From: Alteribacter aurantiacus DSM 18675
Lineage (GTDB): Bacteria; Bacillota; Bacilli; Bacillales; Salisediminibacteriaceae
Assembly: GCF_000429705.1 (NCBI RefSeq)
Contig: NZ_KE386942.1
Coordinates: forward strand, 1-64,000
Length of the DNA: 64,000 nucleotides
Direction: 5' to 3'
Both the position numbers and the translations under genes were made by a program. This document shows, one piece after another, positions 33,652 to 41,383 of this stretch; within the stretch, counting starts at the first letter, position 1; the number at the start of each line of letters is the position of its first letter. Below the pieces are notes generated by a model that saw nothing but the letters and a program-made list of their open reading frames with translations, ran no database searches and was not told the origin of the DNA.

Positions 33652-34473
33652 TTAGTCTTCCTCCCTCGCCTTCCATTCTTCTAGCCATAGACCGATTTTT
33701 TCAAATGGGAACCCTTTACCATAAAGGTATTGTTTAATGCGCCGTTCTTGTTCCCAGCCATCGTATTTGGCGTATTTTCGTGCCGCTTTTTCAGCGTGCT
33801 TTTGAAGCGCTTCCCGCTCGACCTCTTCGTGTTCGTCTGTGAAGGTTATTTCTTTTAATACTTCGGAGGCAAGACTTGCTGAGAAGCCTTTTTGAATCAA
33901 AAATTGAGTGAGTTTTTGTTTGATCTTTTGGATCGAATCAGATTTGTACGTTCGCTGCTTTTTTTCCGCCAGCTCGTAAGCTTGGTCGTATTGCTCAGCA
34001 TAGGTGTATTGGGTTAGCGCTTTGTCGATGTGCGTGTCGGCGACGCCCTTTTCTTTTAGCTCCATTTTAATTTTCATCGGCCCCTTTTTCTGTGTGTTTT
34101 TTTTCGTCCGTACGTAAGCTTCGGCAAAGCTTTGGTCGTCTAGAAGGTTCATGCCGATCAGTTTGACTAGTATCTCGTCTTTTTCTTCGTCGGTGATTTC
34201 TTGTTCAGCCAAGTAATCGTTCATTTCTTTGACCGTACGCATGCGAAAAGACAAGTAATAGAGTGCGCGGTTGTATGCTTTACTCTTTTCTTCGTCTTTT
34301 TTAACAGCGGCAATTTGCTCGTCGGTTAGTTCGAGTCCCTTTTGAATCCCGTGCTTAACGAGGACGTCTTCGTTTACGGTGAAGGCGTATTGTTCTTTGC
34401 CATCTTGCTGAAGATAAATATGGTAGCGGTCTTTCCGTTTTTTATGTAATGTGATTTTCGATACAACTGCCAA
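33652..34473 (-). CDS. recX: Regulatory protein RecX
   Basis: A 273-residue protein with the RecX three-helix repeats (e.g. ALYYLSFRMRTVKEMNDYLAEQEI, and LLDDQSFAEAYVRTKKNTQKKGPMKIKMELKEKGV). RecX modulates RecA filaments in recombination and repair. The family in bacilli is long (about 264 residues), as here. The start is taken as TTG at 34473 because AGAGGTGAG lies five bases before it; the GTG at 34500 has no site. B. subtilis recX (yfhG) is next to yfhF, as here. Confidence 0.9.
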   Translation of the reverse strand: MAVVSKITLHKKRKDRYHIYLQQDGKEQYAFTVNEDVLVKHGIQKGLELTDEQIAAVKKDEEKSKAYNRALYYLSFRMRTVKEMNDYLAEQEITDEEKDEILVKLIGMNLLDDQSFAEAYVRTKKNTQKKGPMKIKMELKEKGVADTHIDKALTQYTYAEQYDQAYELAEKKQRTYKSDSIQKIKQKLTQFLIQKGFSASLASEVLKEITFTDEHEEVEREALQKHAEKAARKYAKYDGWEQERRIKQYLYGKGFPFEKIGLWLEEWKAREED

Positions 34474-34620
34474 CGATCTCACCTCTTTAGTAGAGGCCAC
34501 TGAATAAGGATATACGTTCTAATCAGTGCCTTCTCTTAATCGTACCACACAAATGTTTAGACACCTATCAATGAAGGAATTATGATAACACTATACATGT
34601 TACAGAGAGGATGCGTAGCC

Positions 34621-35526
34621 ATGAAAATAGCGATTGCAGGTGGGTCAGGGTTTATCGGAACAGCACTTACGGACAGGCTTGTGAGTGAGGGCCATTCCGT
34701 GTTTATTTTGACTAGAGATAAAAGCAACAAGCCTGAAAAGAACGGTGTGACGTTTGTAGAATGGTTAAAGGACGGCACTCATCCTGAACAAGAGCTCGAT
34801 GGCACCGATGCGTTTGTCAATCTTGCTGGTGAGAATTTGAACAGCGGTCGTTGGACCGATGAAAAAAAGAAGCAAATCATGGACAGCCGAATCGAAGCGA
34901 CACGTTCCGTTATGGATGTGATTAAAAAAGTTGACCAAAAGCCTGAGGTTCTTGTTAATGCGTCGGCAGTCGGGTACTACGGGACGTCATTTACAGAAAC
35001 CTTTACAGAAAAACATATTGAAAGCGGCGATGACTTTTTAGCCGAAGTCGTTAAGCGCTGGGAAGAAGAAGCAAGCCATGCCCAAAAGGAAAGCGTCCGC
35101 GTCGCTTACATGCGTTTTGGTGTTGTACTCGATGAGGAAGAAGGGGCATTGCAAAAGATGCTCACGCCTTTCAAACTGTTTGCAGGAGGCCCACTTGGAA
35201 CCGGAAAACAGTGGATGAGCTGGGTACACATTGATGATGTTGTTGGCTCGATTGTGTTCGCCATTGAGAATAGAGAAGTGTCTGGTCCTGTTAATGTGAC
35301 AGCCCCTACTCCAGTTCAAATGAAAGATTTCGGTAAGACCCTCGCTGACGTATTGAACCGGCCGTATTGGCTTCCTGCACCGAGTATCGCTTTAAAAACG
35401 TTACTTGGGGATATGAGTGTGTTGGTTCTTGAAGGACAAAAAGTACTTCCTGAAAAACTCGAACGCCATGAGTATTCGTTTGAATATAAAGAGCTAAAGC
35501 CTGCACTGGAAGACCTCCTCAAATAG
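34621..35526 (+). CDS. yfhF: TIGR01777 family epimerase-like protein YfhF
   Basis: A 301-residue NAD(P)-binding protein of the extended SDR/epimerase group. IAGGSGFIGTAL is the dinucleotide motif. ASAVGYYG contains the Tyr of the active-site region, and WMSWVHIDDVVG is conserved. The C-terminal DUF1731 domain ends in YKELKPALEDLL. The substrate is unknown; related plant SulA proteins act in plastid division. The ATG at 34621 was chosen over an upstream in-frame ATG because of the GAGAGGATG site. Confidence 0.9.
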   Translation: MKIAIAGGSGFIGTALTDRLVSEGHSVFILTRDKSNKPEKNGVTFVEWLKDGTHPEQELDGTDAFVNLAGENLNSGRWTDEKKKQIMDSRIEATRSVMDVIKKVDQKPEVLVNASAVGYYGTSFTETFTEKHIESGDDFLAEVVKRWEEEASHAQKESVRVAYMRFGVVLDEEEGALQKMLTPFKLFAGGPLGTGKQWMSWVHIDDVVGSIVFAIENREVSGPVNVTAPTPVQMKDFGKTLADVLNRPYWLPAPSIALKTLLGDMSVLVLEGQKVLPEKLERHEYSFEYKELKPALEDLLK

Positions 35527-35611
35527 AGCTGGAAAATTAATCTTAAACGTGTATATTTTGGGTTTCCCTCGTTCACACTAGGAACGAAAAGTGAACGTGA
35601 GGTGATTGCAT

Positions 35612-35737
35612 ATGGATAGTAAAAAGCGCCAGGCAAAAGAAGAGCGCAGTACGATGAGCAAAGCACAGCGAATGTCTTTTACAAGTGAATTTAAAGCAGC
35701 TGATCGCGCAGCGCTCCGTGACCGTAACGCAAAATAA
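35612..35737 (+). CDS. yfhE: YfhE family small protein
   Basis: A 41-residue basic protein (KKRQAKEERSTMSKAQRM...FKAADRA) like B. subtilis YfhE, which also ends in a short AADRA motif. GTGAGGTGA precedes the ATG. It lies directly between yfhF and yfhD, the B. subtilis order. Unknown function; expressed during sporulation in relatives, from general knowledge. Confidence 0.8.
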   Translation: MDSKKRQAKEERSTMSKAQRMSFTSEFKAADRAALRDRNAK

Positions 35738-35765
35738 CCCAAAATATTCAGGAGGCCTACACAAC

Positions 35766-35942
35766 ATGGAACAAGATCAACGTAAAAACAAGCAACAACA
35801 AGCAGAAATGGAAGAAATGGCAAGGCAATCCCAAGACAATGAAATCGTGGAGTATTCTGAAGAGCTTGCTGATGCTGAGGATAAAGAAGCCATGGAACGA
35901 GCAGCTCAAGCGGATCAAAGAAACGAATCCAAGAATAAATAG
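35766..35942 (+). CDS. yfhD: YfhD family small protein
   Basis: A 58-residue very hydrophilic protein rich in Gln, Glu and Lys, with the YfhD pattern VEYSEELADAEDKEAMERAAQAD. It follows yfhE by 28 bp with an AGGAGG site. Function unknown. Both yfhE and yfhD are short enough to be often missed. Confidence 0.82.
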   Translation: MEQDQRKNKQQQAEMEEMARQSQDNEIVEYSEELADAEDKEAMERAAQADQRNESKNK

Positions 35943-36077
35943 TGAACAAAGGCCTTGAGCGAAATGCTTGCCATTATATGGGAGTAACAGGCTCTAAATT
36001 GAGCGAAGTGGAGCCATGTCACCAATGAAAAGGCAAAGTGAAAAGTGTTTTGTACTATATAACTGGTCTTAATAAAC

Positions 36078-36112
36078 AAGGAGATGATTCATCACGAGTC
36101 ATCTTCTTTTTT
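36078..36112 (+). terminator. Probable terminator after yfhD
   Basis: GGAGATGA (36080-36087) pairs with TCATCTTC (36099-36106) with one mismatch, followed by TTTTTT. It lies 135 bp beyond yfhD. Confidence 0.6.
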
Positions 36113-36185
36113 ATGCCTCCCTATCCTTTAAGTCAAATTAGATGTACAATAGAGGTAGACGCCGTTTATAGGAGGCTGTTTTATC

Positions 36186-36395
36186 ATGTCTCAAACAGGA
36201 GATTTCTCTTTTTTATTACTTCCCATCCTCGGATTGCTCATCCTCTTCATTTTAAACATCATGACGAGTATTTGGGCATACCGTGACGCTATAAGGAACG
36301 GAAAAAGCAAAGAATACAGCTTGCTCGTATTACTTGCTACACTCTTCTTTCCGATTGCAGGATTGATTGTATACTTGATTATACGTAGAGATTAA
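36186..36395 (+). CDS. Small two-helix membrane protein (PLDc_N-like)
   Basis: A 69-residue protein with two membrane helices (about 8-30 and 44-66). Between them is WAYRDAIRNGKSKEY, a polar loop like that of the PLDc_N/small cardiolipin-synthase-N family. It ends in FFPIAGLIVYLIIRRD, the typical FP..G...Y motif of that family. No function is known. The start has AGGAGG 10 bases upstream. Confidence 0.7.
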   Translation: MSQTGDFSFLLLPILGLLILFILNIMTSIWAYRDAIRNGKSKEYSLLVLLATLFFPIAGLIVYLIIRRD

Positions 36396-36479
36396 TTGAA
36401 AACGCAGCGTTCAGGAACACCTTTACACCGCTACTCCCCGGCATCTGTCCGGATAAAAAGAAAGGGAAGGTGAGCCTTT

Positions 36480-37355
36480 ATGAAAAACCTGCCACCGAGT
36501 TATTTAGGAAAGAAAGTATTTATGGACGGTCCAGACGGAAAGTATTACGTCGTCCGTTACGAAGAGCATGTTGGCAAGAAAAAAACCAGCGTACTCCTCT
36601 TCGATCAAGACACTCCAGTAATTTTCGCTGTTTTATCTGATGATGGCGCGTTTCTCGACTCCTTTTACCTCTCTAAAAAGTCCAACGAGGCATCCACAAC
36701 CGCCGTTGAAACCTACCAAGAGATTGTACAGCGTAAAAAACAACACCGTGTTACCCAAGACGACCTTCGTGACGCCCTAAAACCGAAGTCCGAAGCGAAG
36801 ATGAAAAACGAAAACATTATGAAATACCTCGTTGATGAGCATTTGGAAGACATCAAACACCAATGGCCTTCAAGGTTACTCACCTTACAGAAGACCGATG
36901 GAAAGTCCGAAAACTCACTTATTAACGAAGCACTGGTAGAGGCGCTTAACCAAGCAAACGCAAACAAGTCGTTTCCGTTTCTTGTTTCCCACCGCTACGA
37001 TCAGTATGTACCTCAACTAGGGTTCATTATGGAAAAATACCCTAACCTTCTCGCTCAGATTGCTGATTACTATCTCGAATACAATGAAACCAAAATCGTC
37101 AGGCAACTCCTCGTAAACACATGTGAGCGTGTGCCTCTTGACGACTCGGCTTTAATCGAAGATATCTTGCACTTGGCACAAAAGATTGATCATATTCACT
37201 ACTCCAATGTGCTTAAAATGGTCCTGAGCATCTTATTCAAGCGAGTAAAACAAGATTCTTCAGCCACTCCGAAAGCTTGGCTGAACAAAACAGTACACGA
37301 CAAAGACATCCGCCACTCGATTGTTGCAGCGTTGAAAAGTAAGAAAATAGGATAA
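36480..37355 (+). CDS. Hypothetical cytoplasmic protein
   Basis: A 291-residue soluble protein that I do not recognise. It has a beta-rich N-terminus (residues 1 to about 75: YYVVRYEEHVGKKKTSVLLFDQDTPVIFAVLSDDG) and a helical remainder that may form repeat-like pairs of helices. There is no signal peptide, membrane segment or catalytic motif. GGGAAGGTGAGCC gives a good site. It is followed by a strong terminator and stands alone between the yfhD cluster and treR. Confidence 0.65.
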   Translation: MKNLPPSYLGKKVFMDGPDGKYYVVRYEEHVGKKKTSVLLFDQDTPVIFAVLSDDGAFLDSFYLSKKSNEASTTAVETYQEIVQRKKQHRVTQDDLRDALKPKSEAKMKNENIMKYLVDEHLEDIKHQWPSRLLTLQKTDGKSENSLINEALVEALNQANANKSFPFLVSHRYDQYVPQLGFIMEKYPNLLAQIADYYLEYNETKIVRQLLVNTCERVPLDDSALIEDILHLAQKIDHIHYSNVLKMVLSILFKRVKQDSSATPKAWLNKTVHDKDIRHSIVAALKSKKIG

Positions 37356-37371
37356 TGGTTTAGGATTCAAG

Positions 37372-37397
37372 CAGCCGAGTAGTCGGCTGTTTTTTTG
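37372..37397 (+). terminator. Intrinsic terminator
   Basis: CAGCCGA, loop GTAG, TCGGCTG, then seven T. Confidence 0.93.
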
Positions 37398-37479
37398 TTT
37401 TATGGGAAGGGAGGTCGTTGGTTGCGAGCGGAGGATGGGTGGTAGTGGGCGTGGTGGGCGGATGTTTCGGTTTTCGGAA

Positions 37480-37630
37480 GAAGCTCTTATTTCGGATTTA
37501 GCGGAGTTAATTGTGGGATTGGCTGACTTATTTTCGAATTGGCGGAGTTATTTATGAATTGGCGGAGTTATTTATGAATTGGCGGAGTTATTTATGAATT
37601 GGCTGACTTATTTTCAAATTGGCGGAGTTA
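37480..37630. repeat. Tandem array of 20-bp units (core GGCGGAGTTA / GGCTGACTTA)
   Basis: Units start at 37500, 37521, 37541, 37561, 37581, 37601 and 37621, with a weaker one at 37480. The three units from 37541 to 37600 are identical. Two variants, GGCGGAGTTATTTATGAATT and GGCTGACTTATTTTC(G/A)AATT, alternate irregularly. It lies between two convergent genes. Confidence 0.93.
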
Positions 37631-37663
37631 GCCCTCCCATGACTACTTCACCCACTATGCAAA

Positions 37664-37697
37664 GTGAAAAACGCTCCCCACGAAAAGGAAGCGTTCC
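37664..37697 (-). terminator. Intrinsic terminator of treR
   Basis: On the minus strand AACGCTTCC pairs imperfectly with GGGGAGCGTT, followed by TTTTC, five bases past the treR stop. Confidence 0.75.
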
Positions 37698-37701
37698 CCT
37701 G

Positions 37702-38418
37702 TTACCCGTGTGTTCGTCTTGCGAAGTCCACGAACCGAAACTTGTCCGGTCGGTGACGGGATTCGGTGTATTGAAACAGGCTAGCGTCGTCGAAGTAGAC
37801 GTAGTTTTTTACAACTACGATGTTGGAGAAGCCGTCAAGATCGAGGAGCTTTCGGTCTTCTTCGGTTGGTTCTACGACAGTGATCTCTTTTTTGGCAAAG
37901 CTAATCGTCATTTTGAGATCGCTTTCAATATATTCGTAAATAGAATTTTGGCATATCTCTTCAGTGAGAAAATCCACGTAGGTTCTATTGAAGAAGTCCT
38001 TGTCGAGTATGACGCACTCGCCGTCAATTTCACGAACGCGATGCACTTCCCAAACCTTCGCATCCTCTCTTACTTTAAGTTGCTCTTGAATAAATGAGCC
38101 CGGCTTGATCAAGTCTATTTTTTTTACATACGTATGATGGTTGTCGCCCATTTTTTTTGCCAACTCTTTGAAACTCACAAGACCACTGATCGGAAAGTCA
38201 AACTTGCGAGCATCAAGGACGATAGAGCCTTTTCCTTGAACCTTTTGAATGAAGCCGTTTTGAGCAAGCATGTTCAAGGCTTTACGGATCGTTTCTCGTG
38301 AAGTATCAAACTGACTCATCAGATCATGTTCAGAAGGAAGTTTGTCTTGAGGGGCGTAGTGTCCGTCTCGGATTTTATCCGCAATATCATGATAGATTTT
38401 AATGAATTTGTTTTGCAT
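37702..38418 (-). CDS. treR: Trehalose operon repressor TreR (GntR family)
   Basis: A 238-residue regulator. The N-terminal winged helix (KLPSEHDLMSQFDTSRETIRKALNMLAQNGFIQKVQGKGSIV) is joined to a UTRA effector domain that ends in NYVYFDDASLFQYTESRHRPDKFRFVDFARR, nearly the B. subtilis TreR ending. It should release its operator on binding trehalose-6-phosphate. The ATG at 38418 was chosen for GCGGTGAT; a GTG nine bases upstream is possible. It follows treA, with a hairpin in the intergenic space. Confidence 0.93.
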   Translation of the reverse strand: MQNKFIKIYHDIADKIRDGHYAPQDKLPSEHDLMSQFDTSRETIRKALNMLAQNGFIQKVQGKGSIVLDARKFDFPISGLVSFKELAKKMGDNHHTYVKKIDLIKPGSFIQEQLKVREDAKVWEVHRVREIDGECVILDKDFFNRTYVDFLTEEICQNSIYEYIESDLKMTISFAKKEITVVEPTEEDRKLLDLDGFSNIVVVKNYVYFDDASLFQYTESRHRPDKFRFVDFARRTHG

Positions 38419-38443
38419 CGTTATCACCGCTTTAACAAGTTAG

Positions 38444-38484
38444 CAAAAAGTCCGGTGAAGACGCTGCTGCACCGGAACTTTTTG
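38444..38484 (-). terminator. Hairpin between treA and treR
   Basis: On the minus strand AAAAAGTTCCGGTG and CACCGGACTTTTT form a stem with one bulge and a 12-nt loop, followed by T. It probably acts as a partial terminator that lowers treR relative to treA. Confidence 0.7.
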
Positions 38485-38502
38485 GGAGTTACCTTAAGTG
38501 TA

Positions 38503-40185
38503 TCATGCTTTTTTCAAATGATAAACGACAGACTCGTATGGTCTGAGTGTGACAGAGGCAGGATTTCTTTCTGCATCGTCGTAGTTGGAAATAAGCACGT
38601 TGGATGTGTATCCTTCCGTATCAACCGGAGAGTTAAACGTCGCTTCTTTTTCATAAAAGTTGTTCACCACAAGTAGAAGCTCATCTTCGTATTCACGAAC
38701 ATATGCAAAGATTTGCTCATCATTTTCAAGAAGGAGCTTGTAGCTTCCGTGAGTGATAATGTCATGTGTTTTGCGAAGTTCGATCAGCTTGCGGTAGTGA
38801 TGGTAAACGCTATTTGGATTAGCAACCGCGACTTCTGCGTTGATTTGCTTGTAGTTTTCAGGGACAGCGATCCATGGTGTACCTGTTGTAAAGCCTGCGT
38901 TTTCAGAGTCGTTCCACTGTACCGGTGTACGGGAATTGTCACGGGATTTTTGCTTGATTGCTGCCATGAGCTCATCCTCACTCATTCCTTCTTGACGCTT
39001 GATATCATAGATGTTCAAGGTCTCAACATCACGGTACTCGTTGATGTCGTCAAACTTCGGATTGGTCATACCAAACTCCTCGCCTTGATAAATATAAGGC
39101 GTTCCTTGCATCATGTGAACGGTCGTCGCAAGCATTTTCGCTGATTCATTGTGGTATTCCCCGTCGTCACCGAATCGACTGACCACACGCGGCTGGTCGT
39201 GGTTGCACCAGAACAAGGCGTTCCATCCTCCACCTTCGTGCATAGCTTCTTGCCACTCGCTAAGAATCTCCTTTAGCTGGATAAAATCGAAGTCAGCCGC
39301 CGTCCACTTCTCTCCGTTTGGATAATCCACTTTCAAGTGGTGAAAGTTGAATGTCATGGATAGCTCGTTGCGATCGGGACGAGTGTATTTAATACAGTTG
39401 TCGATCGTTGTGGAGCTCATCTCCCCTACTGTGAGAACATCGTACTTAGAAAATACTTCTTTGTTCATTTCCTGCATGTATTCATGTACGCGAGGGCCAT
39501 CTGTGTAAAATTTGCGGCCGTCTCCTGGTGCTACTGAGCCATCGTCGTTCGGAAACGACTGGTCTTTTGAGATGAGATTAATAACGTCAAGACGGAACCC
39601 ATCAACGCCTTTGTCAAACCAATAACACATCATGTCGTACACTTTTTTACGAACTTCTTCGTTCTCCCAATTCAAGTCAGCTTGGGTTACGTCAAATAAG
39701 TGCAAGTAGTATTGCCCTGTTTTTTCGTCGTATTTCCAAGCGTTTCCTCCAAACTTGGATTGCCAGTTCGTTGGCTCCCCGCCGTCAACTGGATCTTTCC
39801 AGATGTAGAAGTCGCGGTACTGGTTGTCCTTTGATTCTGCGGACTCTTTGAACCACTCATGCTCTGTAGACGTGTGATTCACCACGATGTCCATAATGAT
39901 TTTCAGGTCTCGTTTATGTGCTTCAGCTAAGAGGCGGTCAAAGTCTTCCATTGTGCCGTACTCTTCGTGGATGCTGAAATAATCGGCAATGTCATAACCG
40001 TTATCTTTTTGAGGTGACTTGTAGATCGGCGTGAGCCAAATCACGTCTACCCCAAGGTCTTTTAAGTAATCGAGTTTTTCAATGATTCCTTCCAAGTCGC
40101 CAACACCGTTACCCATTGTATCGTTGAAGCTCTTCGGATAAATCTGATAAACGACGGACTTTCTCCACCATTCATTTTTAGGCAT
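38503..40185 (-). CDS. treA: Alpha,alpha-phosphotrehalase TreA
   Basis: A 560-residue GH13 enzyme that splits trehalose-6-phosphate to glucose and glucose-6-phosphate. Sequence matches B. subtilis TreA throughout: WWRKSVVYQIYPKSFNDT, MDIVVNHTSTEHEWF, GFRLDVINLISKDQ (nucleophile Asp), the acid Glu in LTVGEMSSTT, and CNHDQPRVVSRFGDDG. The ATG at 40185 is preceded by GGAGGAG at about 10 bases; a TTG at 40191 is also possible. The TreP-type PTS permease normally upstream is not present in this window. Confidence 0.96.
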   Translation of the reverse strand: MPKNEWWRKSVVYQIYPKSFNDTMGNGVGDLEGIIEKLDYLKDLGVDVIWLTPIYKSPQKDNGYDIADYFSIHEEYGTMEDFDRLLAEAHKRDLKIIMDIVVNHTSTEHEWFKESAESKDNQYRDFYIWKDPVDGGEPTNWQSKFGGNAWKYDEKTGQYYLHLFDVTQADLNWENEEVRKKVYDMMCYWFDKGVDGFRLDVINLISKDQSFPNDDGSVAPGDGRKFYTDGPRVHEYMQEMNKEVFSKYDVLTVGEMSSTTIDNCIKYTRPDRNELSMTFNFHHLKVDYPNGEKWTAADFDFIQLKEILSEWQEAMHEGGGWNALFWCNHDQPRVVSRFGDDGEYHNESAKMLATTVHMMQGTPYIYQGEEFGMTNPKFDDINEYRDVETLNIYDIKRQEGMSEDELMAAIKQKSRDNSRTPVQWNDSENAGFTTGTPWIAVPENYKQINAEVAVANPNSVYHHYRKLIELRKTHDIITHGSYKLLLENDEQIFAYVREYEDELLLVVNNFYEKEATFNSPVDTEGYTSNVLISNYDDAERNPASVTLRPYESVVYHLKKA

Positions 40186-40288
40186 AATCAATGCACTCCT
40201 CCATCAAGTCGGTCTCTTACATGTTCCCCAAATCACGCTCATTTGAAACCGCATTCAAACGCCGCTTTTTATGAGGATTCTCCGTAAA

Positions 40289-40317
40289 AGTATAACTTGT
40301 ATATACAAGAAGATCAA
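40289..40317 (-). promoter_or_regulatory. treA promoter with TreR operator in the spacer
   Basis: On the minus strand TTGATC (40312-40317), a 17-bp spacer and TATACT (40289-40294) form a good sigma A promoter. The spacer contains the perfect 14-bp palindrome CTTGTATATACAAG (40296-40309), whose centre TTGTATATACAA is the known B. subtilis TreR operator. Binding would block RNA polymerase directly. Confidence 0.88.
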
Positions 40318-40400
40318 CCCTACCAACACCCCTTTTTTGTGAAGCACTAAACGTGGGGTCTGACCCTTTGCTCAGTTGTGAGCTCAATAGCTGACATGTA

Positions 40401-40433
40401 AAAAGAAGGCACCTCCGCTTTTGGAGGTGCCTT
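40401..40433 (-). terminator. Intrinsic terminator of the FixH-like lipoprotein gene
   Basis: A perfect 11-bp stem (40406-40416 with 40423-40433), followed on the minus strand by CTTTTTAC. Confidence 0.88.
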
Positions 40434-41204
40434 TTAGTCGTCTTCGTCTTCATAGACCTCGAGCTTGTCTTTTATTTGCGCATCTAGCTCTTGGTCATCG
40501 TCGTGAAAGTGGATCACAATGTCGTAAGCTCCACCATCGTTAAAGATATGTTCCAATTGGTAGACCCCTGGCTCACTTTCGACGGTTTCAAACGTTTCCG
40601 GTGATCCATCATCTTTTTTGATATCAATAAGGACTTCCCCGTCTGTCCACGGTTCTTTTTCATAGTTGGCTTGAACGGTTAATATGGACGGCTCTCCTGC
40701 TACGAGGTCCCTATCTACACCGAAAAAGGCTATAAAATCTTCAGGCAGTTCACCTTCGCCTTCGCCTTCCTCTAATTCCATGTTTTCTGACCGAATCAAG
40801 AAGTCTCCAACGATGAGCTCGCTTAAGGTCATGGATTGACGGTTTCTAGCCGATACTCGTGGTTGGACGTAGAATAAGTTTTCTTCATCAAACGTGTGTT
40901 CACTCTCATAGATGCCTTCTCCCGCATGCTCGGCTTCTAGCTCAACACTCTCATAGCTCCTACCGTGAGGCCAGATTTCAAAAATGACTTCTTCTGCATC
41001 ATCTACTTGTTCGCCCGCTTGCTGCACTTGCACACGAAGAGTGGTTTCTTCATTTGGTCGAACCTCATCGTCATAAAGCATTCGTACGTTGATTCGCTCA
41101 CCTGACTGTGCTTCTGTTTCTTCCGTTACAGGATCGTCACTGCATCCAATAATAAGTAAGACGACAGCAGTAAAGATGATCATTCGTTTTTTAAAATCAA
41201 ACAT
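40434..41204 (-). CDS. Lipoprotein with two FixH/YtkA-like domains
   Basis: A 256-residue very acidic lipoprotein. The lipobox is LIIGC (Cys21). Two similar beta-sandwich segments follow (about 35-125 and 155-245), each resembling the YtkA/FixH-like domain: RINVRMLYDDEVRPNEETTLRVQV...EVIFEIW...YESEHTF in the first, and PSILTVQANYEKEPWTDGEVLIDI...YQLEHIF in the second. Such lipoproteins are common in bacilli, and some relate to copper or cytochrome oxidase assembly. The role here is not known. The start has CGGAGGA. Confidence 0.75.
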   Translation of the reverse strand: MFDFKKRMIIFTAVVLLIIGCSDDPVTEETEAQSGERINVRMLYDDEVRPNEETTLRVQVQQAGEQVDDAEEVIFEIWPHGRSYESVELEAEHAGEGIYESEHTFDEENLFYVQPRVSARNRQSMTLSELIVGDFLIRSENMELEEGEGEGELPEDFIAFFGVDRDLVAGEPSILTVQANYEKEPWTDGEVLIDIKKDDGSPETFETVESEPGVYQLEHIFNDGGAYDIVIHFHDDDQELDAQIKDKLEVYEDEDD

Positions 41205-41292
41205 TCGATCTTCCTCCGTACAAAACAAGCTTCTTCTTCCATTTTACCCTAGTTGGTCTTTTAAGACACGTGGAACTTAAGTAAAAATAACC

Positions 41293-41373
41293 TGACCCAA
41301 AAGGAAGTTGGAAGTCACGGAAAAAGTTACAATCAAAACTTCTTTCAGTGCCTTTCATGTGCCTTTTGGGTCA
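41293..41373. repeat. Nested hairpin, decayed palindrome inside a 12-bp inverted repeat (copy B)
   Basis: TGACCCAAAAGG (41293-41304) is perfectly complementary to CCTTTTGGGTCA (41362-41373). Inside lies GAAGTCACGGAAAAAGTT (41311-41328), an 8-nt loop, and AACTTCTTTCAGTGCCTTTC (41337-41356). This is a degenerate version of the 45-bp palindrome at 18998 and 54146. The outer pair may be the original rlmCD terminator. Confidence 0.75.
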
Positions 41374-41383
41374 CTAGTGCCGT

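Noticed and set aside
23471..37630. CRISPR array as an explanation for the periodic repeats
   Set aside because: Repeats of 8-12 bp with 8-12 bp between them are far too short, units are degenerate, and no cas gene is present.
40217..40453. 78-codon open frame between treA and the FixH-like lipoprotein
   Set aside because: It crosses the treA promoter and the terminator, has no ribosome-binding site and no similarity to anything recognised.
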